Origin: Fibrobacter succinogenes
GTDB taxonomy: Bacteria > Fibrobacterota > Fibrobacteria > Fibrobacterales > Fibrobacteraceae
Reading direction: 5' to 3'
DNA: 54,008 nt
Assembly (NCBI GenBank): GCA_902794535.1
Contig: CADBHQ010000034.1
Span: forward strand, 1-54,008
A program made the position numbers and the translations under genes. A model generated the notes under the pieces. The model was given only the letters and a program-made list of their open reading frames with translations. It did not search any database and was not told the origin of the DNA. Below, piece after piece: positions 17,680-26,226 of this stretch (position 1 is its first letter; every line of letters begins with the position of its first letter).

Positions 17680-18822
17680 TTACCTGTCAATTTCGGGAAT
17701 CACCGGGTCAAGCGTTGCCATAATGGTCACAAGGTCCGAAATCTTGTGGCCCTGCGCCATCTTGTTGAGGGCGGCAATGTGCGGGAAGCTCGGCCCACGC
17801 GTGTGAATACGGTAAGGCTTTTCGCCGGTTGTGGCGGCCACCACGTAAGTGGCATACAGACCCTTTGCGGTTTCAATCTCGCTATAGTAGCGACCGACCG
17901 GAAGGCGCACCGGCTTTTCCTTGGAGCGCCAGGGGCCTTCTTTCGGGAACTTTTCGATGCACTGGTACAGAATGCGCATGGATTCGTGAATTTCGGCGAT
18001 ACGTACCGTGTAACGGTCGTAGCAGTCGCCGGTGTAAGTCACGGGCACGTCGAACTGCAGCTGGTCGTAAATGCTGTAGGGGTTCGCCTTGCGCACATCG
18101 AAGTCGACGCCGCTTGCGCGGAGCACCGGGCCGGAGCATCCGTAAGCGATGGCGTCTTCGGCGGAGAGAATGCCGATGCCCTTGCTGCGTTCAAGCACGA
18201 TGATGTTCTTCGAAAGGAATCTTTCGTAGTCCTTCATTGCGCCTTCGAGGTGCTTGAGGAATGCTTTTACGCGGTCGATAAAGTTTTCGGGAACGTCAAA
18301 GCGGCTGCCACCCGGTCTAAAGAAGTTGGTGGTGAGGCGAGACCCGGTGACTTCTTCCAGAATGTCGTGGATCATTTCGCGTTCCTTGAAACCGAACAGC
18401 AAGCAGGTCTGGCCGCCCAAGTCGCCGCCGAAGCAGCCGAAGAACACCAGGTGGCTGGCAATACGTCCGAGTTCCGAAAGCATCACGCGGATGTATTCGC
18501 CCTTTTCGGGTACGCCCATGTTCATGCCCTTTTCAAGAGCGATGACAACACCCAGGTTGTTCTGGATGGCGGTCAAATAGTCCTGACGGTCAGACATGGC
18601 GATGTACTGCAGGTAGCTCATGGATTCGGCCTGCTTTTCCATGCCGCGGTGGATGTAGCCAAAGTGCGGCACGACTTCCACAATGTTTTCGCCGTCCATA
18701 CGCAGCGCCAAGCGGAGTGCACCATGGGTACTCGGGTGCTGCGGACCCATGTTAATGAAGAATTCTTCGGTATTGGTATCGCGGGTAATCTTGAATCCCG
18801 GCGGGAGTCTTGTCATACTCAT
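17680..18822 (-). CDS. nuoD: NADH-quinone oxidoreductase subunit D
   Basis: NuoD is the 49-kDa-type quinone-site subunit. The 380-aa sequence has [55 protein letters not shown] and the C-terminal [18 protein letters not shown] ending in the conserved Asp and Arg. The start at 18822 overlaps the nuoBC stop as ATGA; a second in-frame ATG follows two codons later. In E. coli NuoD is fused to NuoC, but here NuoC is fused to NuoB and D is separate. Confidence 0.95.
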   Translation of the reverse strand: MSMTRLPPGFKITRDTNTEEFFINMGPQHPSTHGALRLALRMDGENIVEVVPHFGYIHRGMEKQAESMSYLQYIAMSDRQDYLTAIQNNLGVVIALEKGMNMGVPEKGEYIRVMLSELGRIASHLVFFGCFGGDLGGQTCLLFGFKEREMIHDILEEVTGSRLTTNFFRPGGSRFDVPENFIDRVKAFLKHLEGAMKDYERFLSKNIIVLERSKGIGILSAEDAIAYGCSGPVLRASGVDFDVRKANPYSIYDQLQFDVPVTYTGDCYDRYTVRIAEIHESMRILYQCIEKFPKEGPWRSKEKPVRLPVGRYYSEIETAKGLYATYVVAATTGEKPYRIHTRGPSFPHIAALNKMAQGHKISDLVTIMATLDPVIPEIDR

Positions 18823-20078
18823 ACGGGCCTCTTGATCATTTGCGGGTGGGTAAAGTCTTTACGCAAGGGGTAGCCTACAAAGTCCTTGTCCAAGAAAATG
18901 CGGCGCAGGTCGGGGTGACCTTCAAAGTTGATGCCGAACATGTCATAAACTTCGCGTTCCTTGACTTCGGCGCCCGGGTACAGGTGACTGATCGTCGGAA
19001 CAGATCCAAGCAGCGCTGTCGGGCGTTGTTCCTCGGGAATGTCGAAGTTTTTCTTGATTTGCACGCAGAAGAATACCTTGTGGCCTTTTTCGAGGCTACG
19101 CAGTTGCGTCACCATGTCAAAGTGGTCGTCGTAGTCGATTGCCGTAACGTCGATCAGGTAATTCATCTTGAATTCGGGATCGTTCTTCACGTATTCGACT
19201 GCAGGCAAGTAGTCTTCCACATCGATCATCACTTCGAGCGGACGGTCGGCGGGCATGGCGGCGACCACGTCTTCAATCGGGTCTTCGCTGTGCGTGTGCA
19301 CGGTGATGTTCGGGAACTTTGCCTTGAGTTTCTTGTAAATGTCGAGCTGGCTTAAGCCAAAGCGCTTGCAGGCGACACGTTCCACTTCGGGGAAGTCTTC
19401 CTTTTTCACGCGTACGGGCTTGAAGCTGCTCTTGTAATCTGGATTTTCTTCCTTGAACTTGGCGCGGGCTTCGGCCATTTCCTCGTCCTTGATTCGTTCG
19501 AGGGCGGCCCATGCTTTGGCCGCTTCGCGGTAGCGGTCCATCGTGGATACGTTACGCACGTCGCCTTCGTGCCAAGGATCGCGGCAGGTTTCCTTCAAGA
19601 TTTTTTCGCGCAGAGTCAAAAGTCCGTGGAACAAGGCCTCGGGGCGAGGCGGGCAACCAGGGACGAATACGTCGACCGGAATCAGGTTCTGCGCCCCGCG
19701 CACCACAGCGTAGTTGTCATAAATGAACGGGCCACCGCTGATGGTGCAGGCGCCCATGGCAAGCACGTACTTGGGGCCGGGCATTTGTTCCCAGAGCATC
19801 TGGAGAGCGGGCGCCATACGGCGGGTAATGGTTCCTGCGATAATGAAAAGGTCCGCCTGGCGGGGCGAAGCGCGGAACACTTCGGAGCCAAAGCGGGCGA
19901 TATCGTAGCGGGCCATAGAGCTACTCATCATTTCGATGGCGCAGCAGCTTGTGCCGTAGGTGAGGGGCCAAATCGAGTTTGCTCGGGCCCAGTTTACAAC
20001 GTAGTCTATCGCGTTGACGACATACTTGCCGCCCGGGATAGGATCTAAAATCTTAGGAGCTAGGTTGATAATTCCCAT
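18819..20078 (-). CDS. nuoBC: fused NADH-quinone oxidoreductase subunits B and C
   Basis: The 419-aa product joins NuoB (about residues 1-175) and NuoC (about 265-419) in one chain. The NuoB part has the four N2-cluster Cys in [22 protein letters not shown] and [11 protein letters not shown] charged, probably helical linker follows ([21 protein letters not shown]). The NuoC part ends with [18 protein letters not shown] and [10 protein letters not shown] place the start at the ATG at 20078, five bases before the nuoA stop on the genome, because the reading from 20123 would only extend back into nuoA. The linked domains sit next to each other in the peripheral arm, so a fusion is structurally reasonable. 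The stop overlaps nuoD. Confidence 0.93.
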   Translation of the reverse strand: MGIINLAPKILDPIPGGKYVVNAIDYVVNWARANSIWPLTYGTSCCAIEMMSSSMARYDIARFGSEVFRASPRQADLFIIAGTITRRMAPALQMLWEQMPGPKYVLAMGACTISGGPFIYDNYAVVRGAQNLIPVDVFVPGCPPRPEALFHGLLTLREKILKETCRDPWHEGDVRNVSTMDRYREAAKAWAALERIKDEEMAEARAKFKEENPDYKSSFKPVRVKKEDFPEVERVACKRFGLSQLDIYKKLKAKFPNITVHTHSEDPIEDVVAAMPADRPLEVMIDVEDYLPAVEYVKNDPEFKMNYLIDVTAIDYDDHFDMVTQLRSLEKGHKVFFCVQIKKNFDIPEEQRPTALLGSVPTISHLYPGAEVKEREVYDMFGINFEGHPDLRRIFLDKDFVGYPLRKDFTHPQMIKRPV

Positions 20079-20082
20079 AGGG

Positions 20083-20463
20083 TTATTCCCACTTAAGGAT
20101 TCCTTTCTTCCATGCGTAGGCAAGGCCCGAAACGAGGATTGCCATGAAAATCACAAGGTCAATGACAACGACCTGAGGGGGCAGCGGAGTGTTGCCAGCC
20201 ATAATTTCCTTGAAGTTCGCCATGACGGGGAACAGGAAAAGGGCTTCGATGTCAAACACCAGGAACAGAAGCGCAAACAGGTAGTAACCCACCTTGAACT
20301 GGATTCGCGCGTTTCCGATGGTTTCCATACCGCATTCGTATGGAGCCATCTTGTTCTTGGTATTCTTGGTGCGGTAACCGAGCAGTAACCCCGTAACGGT
20401 AGCCGCTGCCGCGATAAACGCGCCCAGGAAAAGGAAGATTGAAAGGATGATATACTCTGACAT
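20083..20463 (-). CDS. nuoA: NADH-quinone oxidoreductase subunit A
   Basis: NuoA is a three-helix membrane subunit at the quinone chamber. The 126-aa protein has the loop signature [42 protein letters not shown], including the Cys and the conserved acidic pair DIE. It is the first nuo gene; only 30 bases separate it from the upstream unknown gene, and there is no clear promoter or strong Shine-Dalgarno in that gap, so the nuo genes may depend on the rel transcript. Confidence 0.94.
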   Translation of the reverse strand: MSEYIILSIFLFLGAFIAAAATVTGLLLGYRTKNTKNKMAPYECGMETIGNARIQFKVGYYLFALLFLVFDIEALFLFPVMANFKEIMAGNTPLPPQVVVIDLVIFMAILVSGLAYAWKKGILKWE

Positions 20464-20493
20464 TTTTTGTGTCTCTTGTCTTTCGTCTCTCGT

Positions 20494-21087
20494 TTAGTAA
20501 AAGTTCTGTAGCTCCTGAACCGTACCAAACAGCGTGTTTCCTATCTGGAATCGGTCTAGCACGTGTTTGAGCAAATCCTTGAATTCGTCAAGCGTGGCCG
20601 CATTCATTTCGTTCAGTTTTTCCTGAATGGCGTTCACGTAACCTGATGCCACCGGTTTGGTCTTTAGGTCTTGCATTTCGCCTGCCCAGCGTTGTAGCAT
20701 TTGGTCGGTGTCGATTCGGGCAATCACGTAGCGTGTGGTAGATAGTAGCTCTTGCAAAAAGTGAACCAAGAAGATTTCTTCTTGCAATATACCCCAGCGC
20801 TTGTCCTTGGAATACATGGCCTTGTTTTCGGCCTTGCCATAAAAGATGGCGGCTTGCGCGTATTCCAGGCAGGTCATGATCAGCCTTTCGTAGCGTTTGA
20901 TTTCTTTGCTCAGGTTCTGGAACCAGATGGTGTCGGCAACTGGATTCTTTTCGCTCCGCTCGGCGACTTCGTTCGGGAAAATGGCTCTGAACGCGTAGTA
21001 GACTTCTTCGTAGTAGCGGTTACGCATACGACAGTTGAAGGCGCGGTTCTTGAGCGTGTAGTCGCTGTGGTGGAGTTTTGAAATCAT
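20494..21087 (-). CDS. unknown 197-aa protein between rel and nuoA
   Basis: I do not recognise this protein. It is hydrophilic and mostly helical, with no signal peptide and no membrane segment. It has a basic, Tyr-rich N-terminus (CRMRNRYYEEVYYAFRAIF), a middle segment rich in aromatic residues (RWGILQEEIFLVHFLQELL) and a C-terminal amphipathic part (EKLNEMNAATLDEFKDLLKHVLDRF). The start overlaps the rel stop as ATGA, which indicates coupled translation with rel. It may be a partner of the alarmone enzyme or simply a passenger; the sequence does not decide. Confidence 0.75.
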   Translation of the reverse strand: MISKLHHSDYTLKNRAFNCRMRNRYYEEVYYAFRAIFPNEVAERSEKNPVADTIWFQNLSKEIKRYERLIMTCLEYAQAAIFYGKAENKAMYSKDKRWGILQEEIFLVHFLQELLSTTRYVIARIDTDQMLQRWAGEMQDLKTKPVASGYVNAIQEKLNEMNAATLDEFKDLLKHVLDRFQIGNTLFGTVQELQNFY

Positions 21088-23228
21088 GATTTTACCACCT
21101 GTTTTACGCCAGAAATACTCTTGATAGCGTTAATGATTGTGTCGACTTGTTCCTTGCGGAAAGCCTTGAACACTAGTCGGATTCTGCCCGAGTAATGTTG
21201 GCTTGCTGCCGTAATGCGGTCAAGGAAAACATTGGCGCGCTTGAGTTCCTGCAACACGTCGAACGTAATGTTCTTGCGGTTCTCGGTGTCAATCGTGAGG
21301 TGCGTCTCGAACGAATGCTTAATGTCTTCGCTCCATTCCACAGCAATGCGCTGTTCCATCGGCAGGTTCTTGAGCTGCGGACAGTCCGTATTGTGGACTT
21401 CGATACCGATTTTTGGACGCAAGACTCCCACCACCGGATCGCCGGGAATCGGGCTACAGCACTTGGCAAAGTGAACCACCAAACTGGTTTCTTGCCCGAT
21501 TTGCAGAGGCATTTCGTCTTTGCGTTCGGCCTTCACGTCTTTGTTGAACATCGGGAAGAACCGGAGTGCGGTCGATTCCTTTTGCGTGGTTTCACCACCG
21601 TTCAAAAAGCGCTGGATGTCTGCGAGCGGAAGTTCGCCCTGGCCAATGCGTTCATAAAAGTCGTCGATGGTCGGCGTGCCAAAGTACTTGCAAATGCTTT
21701 CTTCGGAAGGACGCTTGTCCTTTTCGATTTTTTGCAGTCTAAGTTCGCGGACCCAAATTTCTTTACCCAGGTCCAGGGCCTGCTTCATGATGCTGTTTTT
21801 CATCCAGCGGCGCAGTTCCTGTTTGGCCTTCACGGTTTTCACCATTTCAAGCCATTCGGGGCTGGGTTCCTGGTTCGGGCTCTTAAGTACCTGAATGGTG
21901 GCTCCGTGCTCGATTACCGTGTCGAGGTTTACCACCTCGTCGTTGATTTTTGCGCCAATGCAGTGGAGGCCGAGTTCGGTATGCACTGCAAAAGCGAAGT
22001 CCAAAACAATGGACCCCTGCGGCAGTTCAATCGAAGTGCCCTTGGGGGTAAACACGGTCATGCCGGCGGGTTTCAGGTCCACCTTTAAGAAGTCGAGGTA
22101 TTCCTTGGAGTCCGAAATTTCGGACTGCAACTTCACCATGTGGTTCAGCCAGGCCAGTTCTTCGCCTTCGTGCTGGGTTTCAAGTTTGTAGGCCCAGTGG
22201 GCGGCGAATCCCTTTTCGGCGGTCAGGTCCATATCCTTGGTTCGAATCTGGACTTCGACCATCTTGTTTTCAGGACCAATCACGGTGGTGTGAATGCTCT
22301 GGTAAAGGTTCGGCTTCGGGGTCGCGATGTAGTCTTTAAAGCGACTCTGCAGGGGCGTCCACAGGTTGTGGACGTAGCCCAAAGCCAGGTAGCATTCAGG
22401 AATGGTTTCTACAATGATGCGGATGGCGAAAATGTCGAAGATGTCTTCGAACTGGCAGCCACGGCTAAGCATCTTGTTGTAGATACTGTAAATGTTTTTG
22501 GTACGGCCCTGAATGGTGCAGTCGAAATCTTCGAGTGCCATCTTGATTTGCAAAGGGCCAATCACCGACTGGATATACTTTTCGCGGGATTCCTTGTTCT
22601 CGATGAGCAGGTCCACCAGCTTCTGGTATTCGTCGGGATTTACGTACTTGAAACTTAAATCTTCGAGTTCGTTCTTGAGCTTGTAAAGACCGAACCTGTG
22701 CGTGAGCGGAATGTAAATGTCGAGTGTTTCTTGTGCGATTGCCTGGCGCTTTTCGGGCTTCATGTATCGCATGGTACGCATATTGTGAATGCGGTCTGCG
22801 ATTTTGATCATGATGACCCGAGGGTCTTTCGCCATGGCGACAATTAACTTTCGGTACGTTTCCGCTTTTTGGGCGGTCTTGCTCGATTCTTGAGCGGCTG
22901 TAATCTTGGTGACGGCATCCACCATGAAGGCGGTGTCATCGCCAAATTTTTCGGCAATTTCTTCGAGTGAGTGGTCGGTATCTTCGACCACGTCGTGCAA
23001 CAACCCGGCCAAGACCGTCGACTGGTCTTGCTTTAGGTCTGCAAGGATCTTTGCAACCTCGTAGGGGTGTTCTGTGTAAGGCATTCCGCTCTTGCGGTAT
23101 TGCCCCTCGTGAGCCTCTGCAATAAAAGCTACAGCCTTTTCAAGAATCTCTCGGTCAAGCTTGGGATTCTTCTTTAAAAGCACATCTACAATGTGCGTTT
23201 GATTCGATGTGAGGCTCGCTTGTAACAT
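21084..23228 (-). CDS. rel: bifunctional (p)ppGpp synthetase/hydrolase, RelA/SpoT family
   Basis: The 714-aa protein makes and breaks the stringent-response alarmone. The N-terminal HD hydrolase domain has the intact HDVVED motif (residues 78-83) and GQYRKSGMPYTEHP. The synthetase domain follows, with GRTKNIYSIYNKM, FDIFAIRII and RFKDYIATPKPNLYQSIHT; the RFKD (RxKD) form is that of bifunctional enzymes, while the monofunctional RelA has ExDD. A TGS domain begins near MTVFTPKG, then CCSPIPGDPVVG (zinc-finger/CC region) and a C-terminal ACT domain. The start at 23228 gives a normal N-terminus. It heads a probable operon with the unknown gene and nuo genes, linking growth control with respiration genes. 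Confidence 0.95.
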   Translation of the reverse strand: MLQASLTSNQTHIVDVLLKKNPKLDREILEKAVAFIAEAHEGQYRKSGMPYTEHPYEVAKILADLKQDQSTVLAGLLHDVVEDTDHSLEEIAEKFGDDTAFMVDAVTKITAAQESSKTAQKAETYRKLIVAMAKDPRVIMIKIADRIHNMRTMRYMKPEKRQAIAQETLDIYIPLTHRFGLYKLKNELEDLSFKYVNPDEYQKLVDLLIENKESREKYIQSVIGPLQIKMALEDFDCTIQGRTKNIYSIYNKMLSRGCQFEDIFDIFAIRIIVETIPECYLALGYVHNLWTPLQSRFKDYIATPKPNLYQSIHTTVIGPENKMVEVQIRTKDMDLTAEKGFAAHWAYKLETQHEGEELAWLNHMVKLQSEISDSKEYLDFLKVDLKPAGMTVFTPKGTSIELPQGSIVLDFAFAVHTELGLHCIGAKINDEVVNLDTVIEHGATIQVLKSPNQEPSPEWLEMVKTVKAKQELRRWMKNSIMKQALDLGKEIWVRELRLQKIEKDKRPSEESICKYFGTPTIDDFYERIGQGELPLADIQRFLNGGETTQKESTALRFFPMFNKDVKAERKDEMPLQIGQETSLVVHFAKCCSPIPGDPVVGVLRPKIGIEVHNTDCPQLKNLPMEQRIAVEWSEDIKHSFETHLTIDTENRKNITFDVLQELKRANVFLDRITAASQHYSGRIRLVFKAFRKEQVDTIINAIKSISGVKQVVKS

Positions 23229-23420
23229 CGGTATAAATAATATCTAAAAATTCACACTTTGATTCGTTGATTTTCGCGAAATAAGCGAAAAATAAGGGTT
23301 TTTAAGTATTTCACTGTTGTTTTTATGTACAACACTTTGTTTTGTGAATCCGTTGAATTTTGAGGTTAAAAACCTATCTTACAGCCAAGCTAATTACAAG
23401 GCTAGGTAATGGTTTGGAAA

Positions 23421-23456
23421 AAGCCGCACCCATAGGGTGCGGCTCTTGCTTTTTTC
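23421..23456. terminator. bidirectional intrinsic terminator
   Basis: A 10-bp stem AGCCGCACCC / GGGTGCGGCT with an ATA loop has TTGCTTTTTT on the plus strand and TTTTTCC on the minus strand. It ends the leftward radical SAM/lipoprotein operon. A short rightward transcript from a weak promoter near 23365-23387 could also end here. Confidence 0.8.
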
Positions 23457-23478
23457 AGGTGATTGAAATCTTTTTTGC

Positions 23479-23540
23479 CTATGCGCCGGCGTCTTCCAAA
23501 CGCTTTACATGACAGTAGGCGAGTTCCTTGGTCTTTTGTA
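23479..23540 (-). pseudogene. orphan copy of the radical SAM C-terminus
   Basis: Read on the minus strand, this stretch encodes QKTKELAYCHVKRLEDAGA and a TAG stop, the same last 18 residues as the intact radical SAM gene at 23719-24795. The DNA differs at several sites, mostly synonymous, so it is an older copy and not an assembly duplicate. Codons just upstream (WYLSEAK) may continue weak similarity, but no complete gene remains. It is best read as the tail of a lost paralogue or an old tandem duplication. Confidence 0.75.
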
Positions 23541-23718
23541 CTTTCGCTTCGCTCAAGTACCAAAAGTGTGCAAGGTTATGACGCAGCTGAATACTTGTAT
23601 TCAGATATGGCATAACCGCAGCCACGAACGCCAACGGCGTTAAATGCTAGGCTCGGTCATGCCCAAGTAAACTTGGTCGCGACGCTCGCCTTACGCATTT
23701 GTGAGGGATAGAACTTTC
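23541..23718. repeat. hairpin-rich repeat between the two radical SAM tails
   Basis: This gene-free stretch contains a series of short stems: CTGAATAC TT GTATTCAG nested in GGTTATG / CATAACC, AACGCC AAC GGCGTT, and CCAAGT AA ACTTGG. The linkers CTCGGTCATG and CGCGAC around the last stem are also found around a different stem at 10095-10131. It belongs to the same modular repeat family as the elements at 10.0 and 39.4 kb. Confidence 0.6.
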
Positions 23719-24795
23719 TTATGCGCCAGCGTCTTCCAAACGCTTTACGTGGCAGTAAGCCAGTTCCTTCGTTTTTTCATCACGTAAATGCAGGCTGGAG
23801 CCTTCGCAGTAGCGCCAGTATTTACAAGTCTTGCAGTCGCCAATTTTAGCCCAGCTGCGGTCGCGCATTACCTGGTAGCGGTTCTGCCACACATCCCAGA
23901 GATCGTCCTTGTAAATGTTACCTTGTATGTAATCCCCGCGCAAGCTCGGACATGCCGAGATACTACCGTCGCAAAGTACGGAACTGACGTTCACGCCAGC
24001 TCGGCAGAAGAATGGGTAGTTGCGGGCATCTTTTTCGTAGCTGCCGAGGAACCCTTCGCAGCCGTAGTTCACGTTGATGACGTTCAGTTTTTTGACTTCG
24101 CGAATGAAGTCGAACACCTGGCGGAATTCCTGGTTCGTGAGCTGGAAAAGCGGATTGTCTTTGGCGCGGCCTTTCGGGAACACGGTCGCGATTCTCCAGC
24201 GCTTCACGCCGATTTTCAGGAGCATATCGAGAATTTTCGGGAGTTCCTTAAGGTTCTGGCGGTTCACGCAGGTCATCACATCGAAGGTCAGGTTTTCGGT
24301 GTGAGCGGCCATGTCAATGGCGCGCACCGCTCGCTCAAAGCTATGCGGGTCGCCGCGGAAATGGTTGTGGCTTTCTTGCAGACCATCGAGGCTGATCGTG
24401 AGCGAACGGAGCCCTGCGTTCAGCAGGCGCGTGTAACGCTCGGGCGTCATCGCAAGCGCGTTAGAAACCATGCCCCAGGGGTAGCCGCGCTTCTTGATTT
24501 CCATGCCGCATTCTTCGAGGTCCGGGCGCATTAGCGGTTCGCCGCCGGTAATCACCACGATAAAATGCTTCGGATCGATGTGCGGGGCCAATTTGTCTAG
24601 CACGCCCATAAAATCTTCGCGGGGCATATCGGGAATGGCGTCTTTCACGCAGTCGCTACCGCAGTGCAGACAGTGCAAGTTGCAGCGGAGCGTGCATTCC
24701 CAGAAAAAGTACGTAAGCGGGTGTGCCTTGATTTCGTTGTGGCGGTAAAGGCGATATGCTTCGAGAGCGAGTTTCTTTTTGAGAGAGAGCTTCAT
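23719..24795 (-). CDS. SPASM radical SAM enzyme of an rSAM/lipoprotein system
   Basis: The 358-aa enzyme has the radical SAM cluster motif CNLHCLHC (Cys38, 42, 45), the GGEP motif (VVITGGEPLMRPDLEE) and a C-terminal SPASM-type domain for auxiliary Fe-S clusters (FFCRAGVNVSSVLCDGSISACPSLRG, GNIYKDDLWDVW, CKTCKYWRYCEGSS). This matches, as I recall it, the TIGR03-04 series family of radical SAM enzymes paired with lipoproteins (TIGR04133, with TIGR04134 as the lipoprotein). Such SPASM enzymes modify peptides or proteins. Its start overlaps the stop of the last lipoprotein gene as ATGA, so it is the final gene of a lipoprotein operon. The likely substrates are the upstream lipoproteins; the chemistry is unknown. 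Confidence 0.88.
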   Translation of the reverse strand: MKLSLKKKLALEAYRLYRHNEIKAHPLTYFFWECTLRCNLHCLHCGSDCVKDAIPDMPREDFMGVLDKLAPHIDPKHFIVVITGGEPLMRPDLEECGMEIKKRGYPWGMVSNALAMTPERYTRLLNAGLRSLTISLDGLQESHNHFRGDPHSFERAVRAIDMAAHTENLTFDVMTCVNRQNLKELPKILDMLLKIGVKRWRIATVFPKGRAKDNPLFQLTNQEFRQVFDFIREVKKLNVINVNYGCEGFLGSYEKDARNYPFFCRAGVNVSSVLCDGSISACPSLRGDYIQGNIYKDDLWDVWQNRYQVMRDRSWAKIGDCKTCKYWRYCEGSSLHLRDEKTKELAYCHVKRLEDAGA

Positions 24796-25125
24796 TCGTT
24801 TTCCTTTACGTAATATTTTGAATTAAAATCATTTTCATTGATTGAAAAATCTTTGTCTTGCTTGTCGGAGCAATTTAGAACAGTATCACCTTCATTAGCC
24901 CAACAAGTCACATTGTCTTCGCATTGATAATATTTGGAACATGTTGGTGCTGGAATGAAGGTGCAGTTCTGACCGTTATCGTCTCCGTAAAAGCCGTCAT
25001 CGCAAGAATAACCGGCGACGCCGTATTCGGGACACCTTGCTGTCGCTTGACGAATCATCGCCGCATCCGGCCCAGAACAGGGCGGTAAAAGCCAGTGCAA
25101 TTTTTTTCCAATGCTTGTAGAACAT
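24792..25125 (-). pseudogene. radical-SAM-linked lipoprotein 5, frameshifted
   Basis: The start at 25125 has GAGGA upstream and encodes the cluster's signal peptide (MFYKHWKKIALAFTALFW, then AGC lipobox) and GDDSSSDSK. The frame then changes: the rest of the protein (CPEYGVAGYSCDDGFYGDD... FNSKYYVKENE) is in another frame. Removing one G from the GG at about 25048-25049 would join them as DSKCPEYGVAGY. The C-terminus matches lipoprotein 4 (FNSLYYV), so the joined protein of about 110 residues is real in origin. It carries two YG motifs (PEYGVAGY, DGFYGDD) and six or more Cys. Either this copy is inactive or the sequence has a one-base error. The stop overlaps the radical SAM start. Confidence 0.75.
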
Positions 25126-25141
25126 TTTTCCTCGTCTAAAG

Positions 25142-25462
25142 TTAGTGAATGCGTTCGCTTTCAACATAGTATAATGAGTTGAATTCGTCTTCGGTATAGG
25201 TTGTCTTGTTGCCCAGTTCATCGCGACAGTCAAAGGTCGCGTTTTTCCCTTCATATTGCTTGAAACAGACAACTTTGTCTTTACAATAGTAGGTGTCCGT
25301 GCATACGATATTGGATGTGGTGCCGCACTCGTCACTCCACATGTGGTCTAATTCACAAGCGACCTGCGGGGTTCCGTAAAGGGGTACCGAATCGTCGCTG
25401 CATCCACCCCAAAACAGCGTGCACAGGCCTAGAAGAATTTTTTTCCAATGTTTCTTGAACAT
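25142..25462 (-). CDS. radical-SAM-linked lipoprotein 4
   Basis: This 106-aa lipoprotein has the cluster signal peptide in a variant form (MFKKHWKKILLGLCTLFW, lipobox GGC). The mature part starts CSDDSVPLYGTPQVAC, with an LYGxP motif seven to eight residues after the lipid-bearing Cys, and then has a Cys-rich stretch (CGTTSNIVC, YYCKDKVVC, FDCRDE). The end (EDEFNSLYYVESERIH) is homologous to that of lipoprotein 5. It follows lipoprotein 3 after two bases and has only a weak Shine-Dalgarno, so translation is probably coupled. It is the shortest intact member and the clearest candidate substrate. Confidence 0.85.
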   Translation of the reverse strand: MFKKHWKKILLGLCTLFWGGCSDDSVPLYGTPQVACELDHMWSDECGTTSNIVCTDTYYCKDKVVCFKQYEGKNATFDCRDELGNKTTYTEDEFNSLYYVESERIH

Positions 25463-25464
25463 GA

Positions 25465-26193
25465 TTATTCTTCAGTTTCGCCGGAAAGGCATTTGTTGAT
25501 TCGGGCTTCGATTTCTTTCAGCTTGTCTTCGTAGACTTTCTTGCATTCTGCGTCTAGAGCGGGCTTGTTCGCTTCCCACTCTTCCTGCATCTTCAGGAAC
25601 TTGGCATATTCTTCGCTAGGCCTGATGGTGCCGTCGCTGCAAGAGTCTACTGCGTTTTTGATGTCAATCGGTGCGCCGTAAAGTGCCACGAAACGCTCGA
25701 GTTCCATGCGCAAGTTTTCGAGGCACATGGGCGTTTCTGCCAGGGTGGTCTTGATGGAGTCAATCCTTTTTGCGGCATCGTGCTGGGCGGCTTGCTTACT
25801 CCACAATTTTTCTAGATCTTCGTTGTAATCATCAGTAAAATAGGATACAGTGGAATCTAGGGGAACGCATGTAATTTCGCTAGAACTGGACTTTGCCTCA
25901 CTAGAACTTGACTCGGTCTCGATTGATTCACTGCTGGAACTTTCTGTATTCGCGGTCTCGGAACTTTCGGGCTTGGAAGTCTCGGAACTTGAACTTGCTG
26001 TTTCAGAACTTGACGAAATAGTTTTCTCGCTAGAACTGGATTCATCATTGTTTGAATCGCTACTTTCGGGCTCATCATAGCAACCATCCGGAGGACACCC
26101 GTAAAGAACGGCTTCTTCATGAGTTTCGCTGCAGCTTGCCCAGAACAGGGCGGTCAGCGTGAGGGCGATTTTTTTCCAGTGTTTGTAGAACAT
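25465..26193 (-). CDS. radical-SAM-linked lipoprotein 3
   Basis: The 242-aa lipoprotein starts with the conserved signal peptide MFYKHWKKIALTLTALFW and lipobox ASC. I chose the ATG at 26193 because AGGAG lies nine bases upstream and because it matches the paralogues; an ATG two codons earlier is too close to that site. The mature N-terminus has EAVLYGCPPDGCYDEP (LYG motif with two Cys), then a Ser linker (about residues 50-110), then a helical, charged domain with four Cys (ITCVPLD, MCLENLRM, DSCSDG, DAECKKVY, NKCLSG). A second motif, VALYGAPIDIK, lies inside that domain. Confidence 0.88.
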   Translation of the reverse strand: MFYKHWKKIALTLTALFWASCSETHEEAVLYGCPPDGCYDEPESSDSNNDESSSSEKTISSSSETASSSSETSKPESSETANTESSSSESIETESSSSEAKSSSSEITCVPLDSTVSYFTDDYNEDLEKLWSKQAAQHDAAKRIDSIKTTLAETPMCLENLRMELERFVALYGAPIDIKNAVDSCSDGTIRPSEEYAKFLKMQEEWEANKPALDAECKKVYEDKLKEIEARINKCLSGETEE

Positions 26194-26226
26194 CTTCATT
26201 TTCTCCTAAGGTCTTTTGACGGATGT

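Noticed and set aside
18819..20123. Longer start for nuoBC at 20123
   Set aside because: The extra 15 residues are an out-of-frame reading of the nuoA C-terminus, and NuoB homologues begin near the ATG at 20078.
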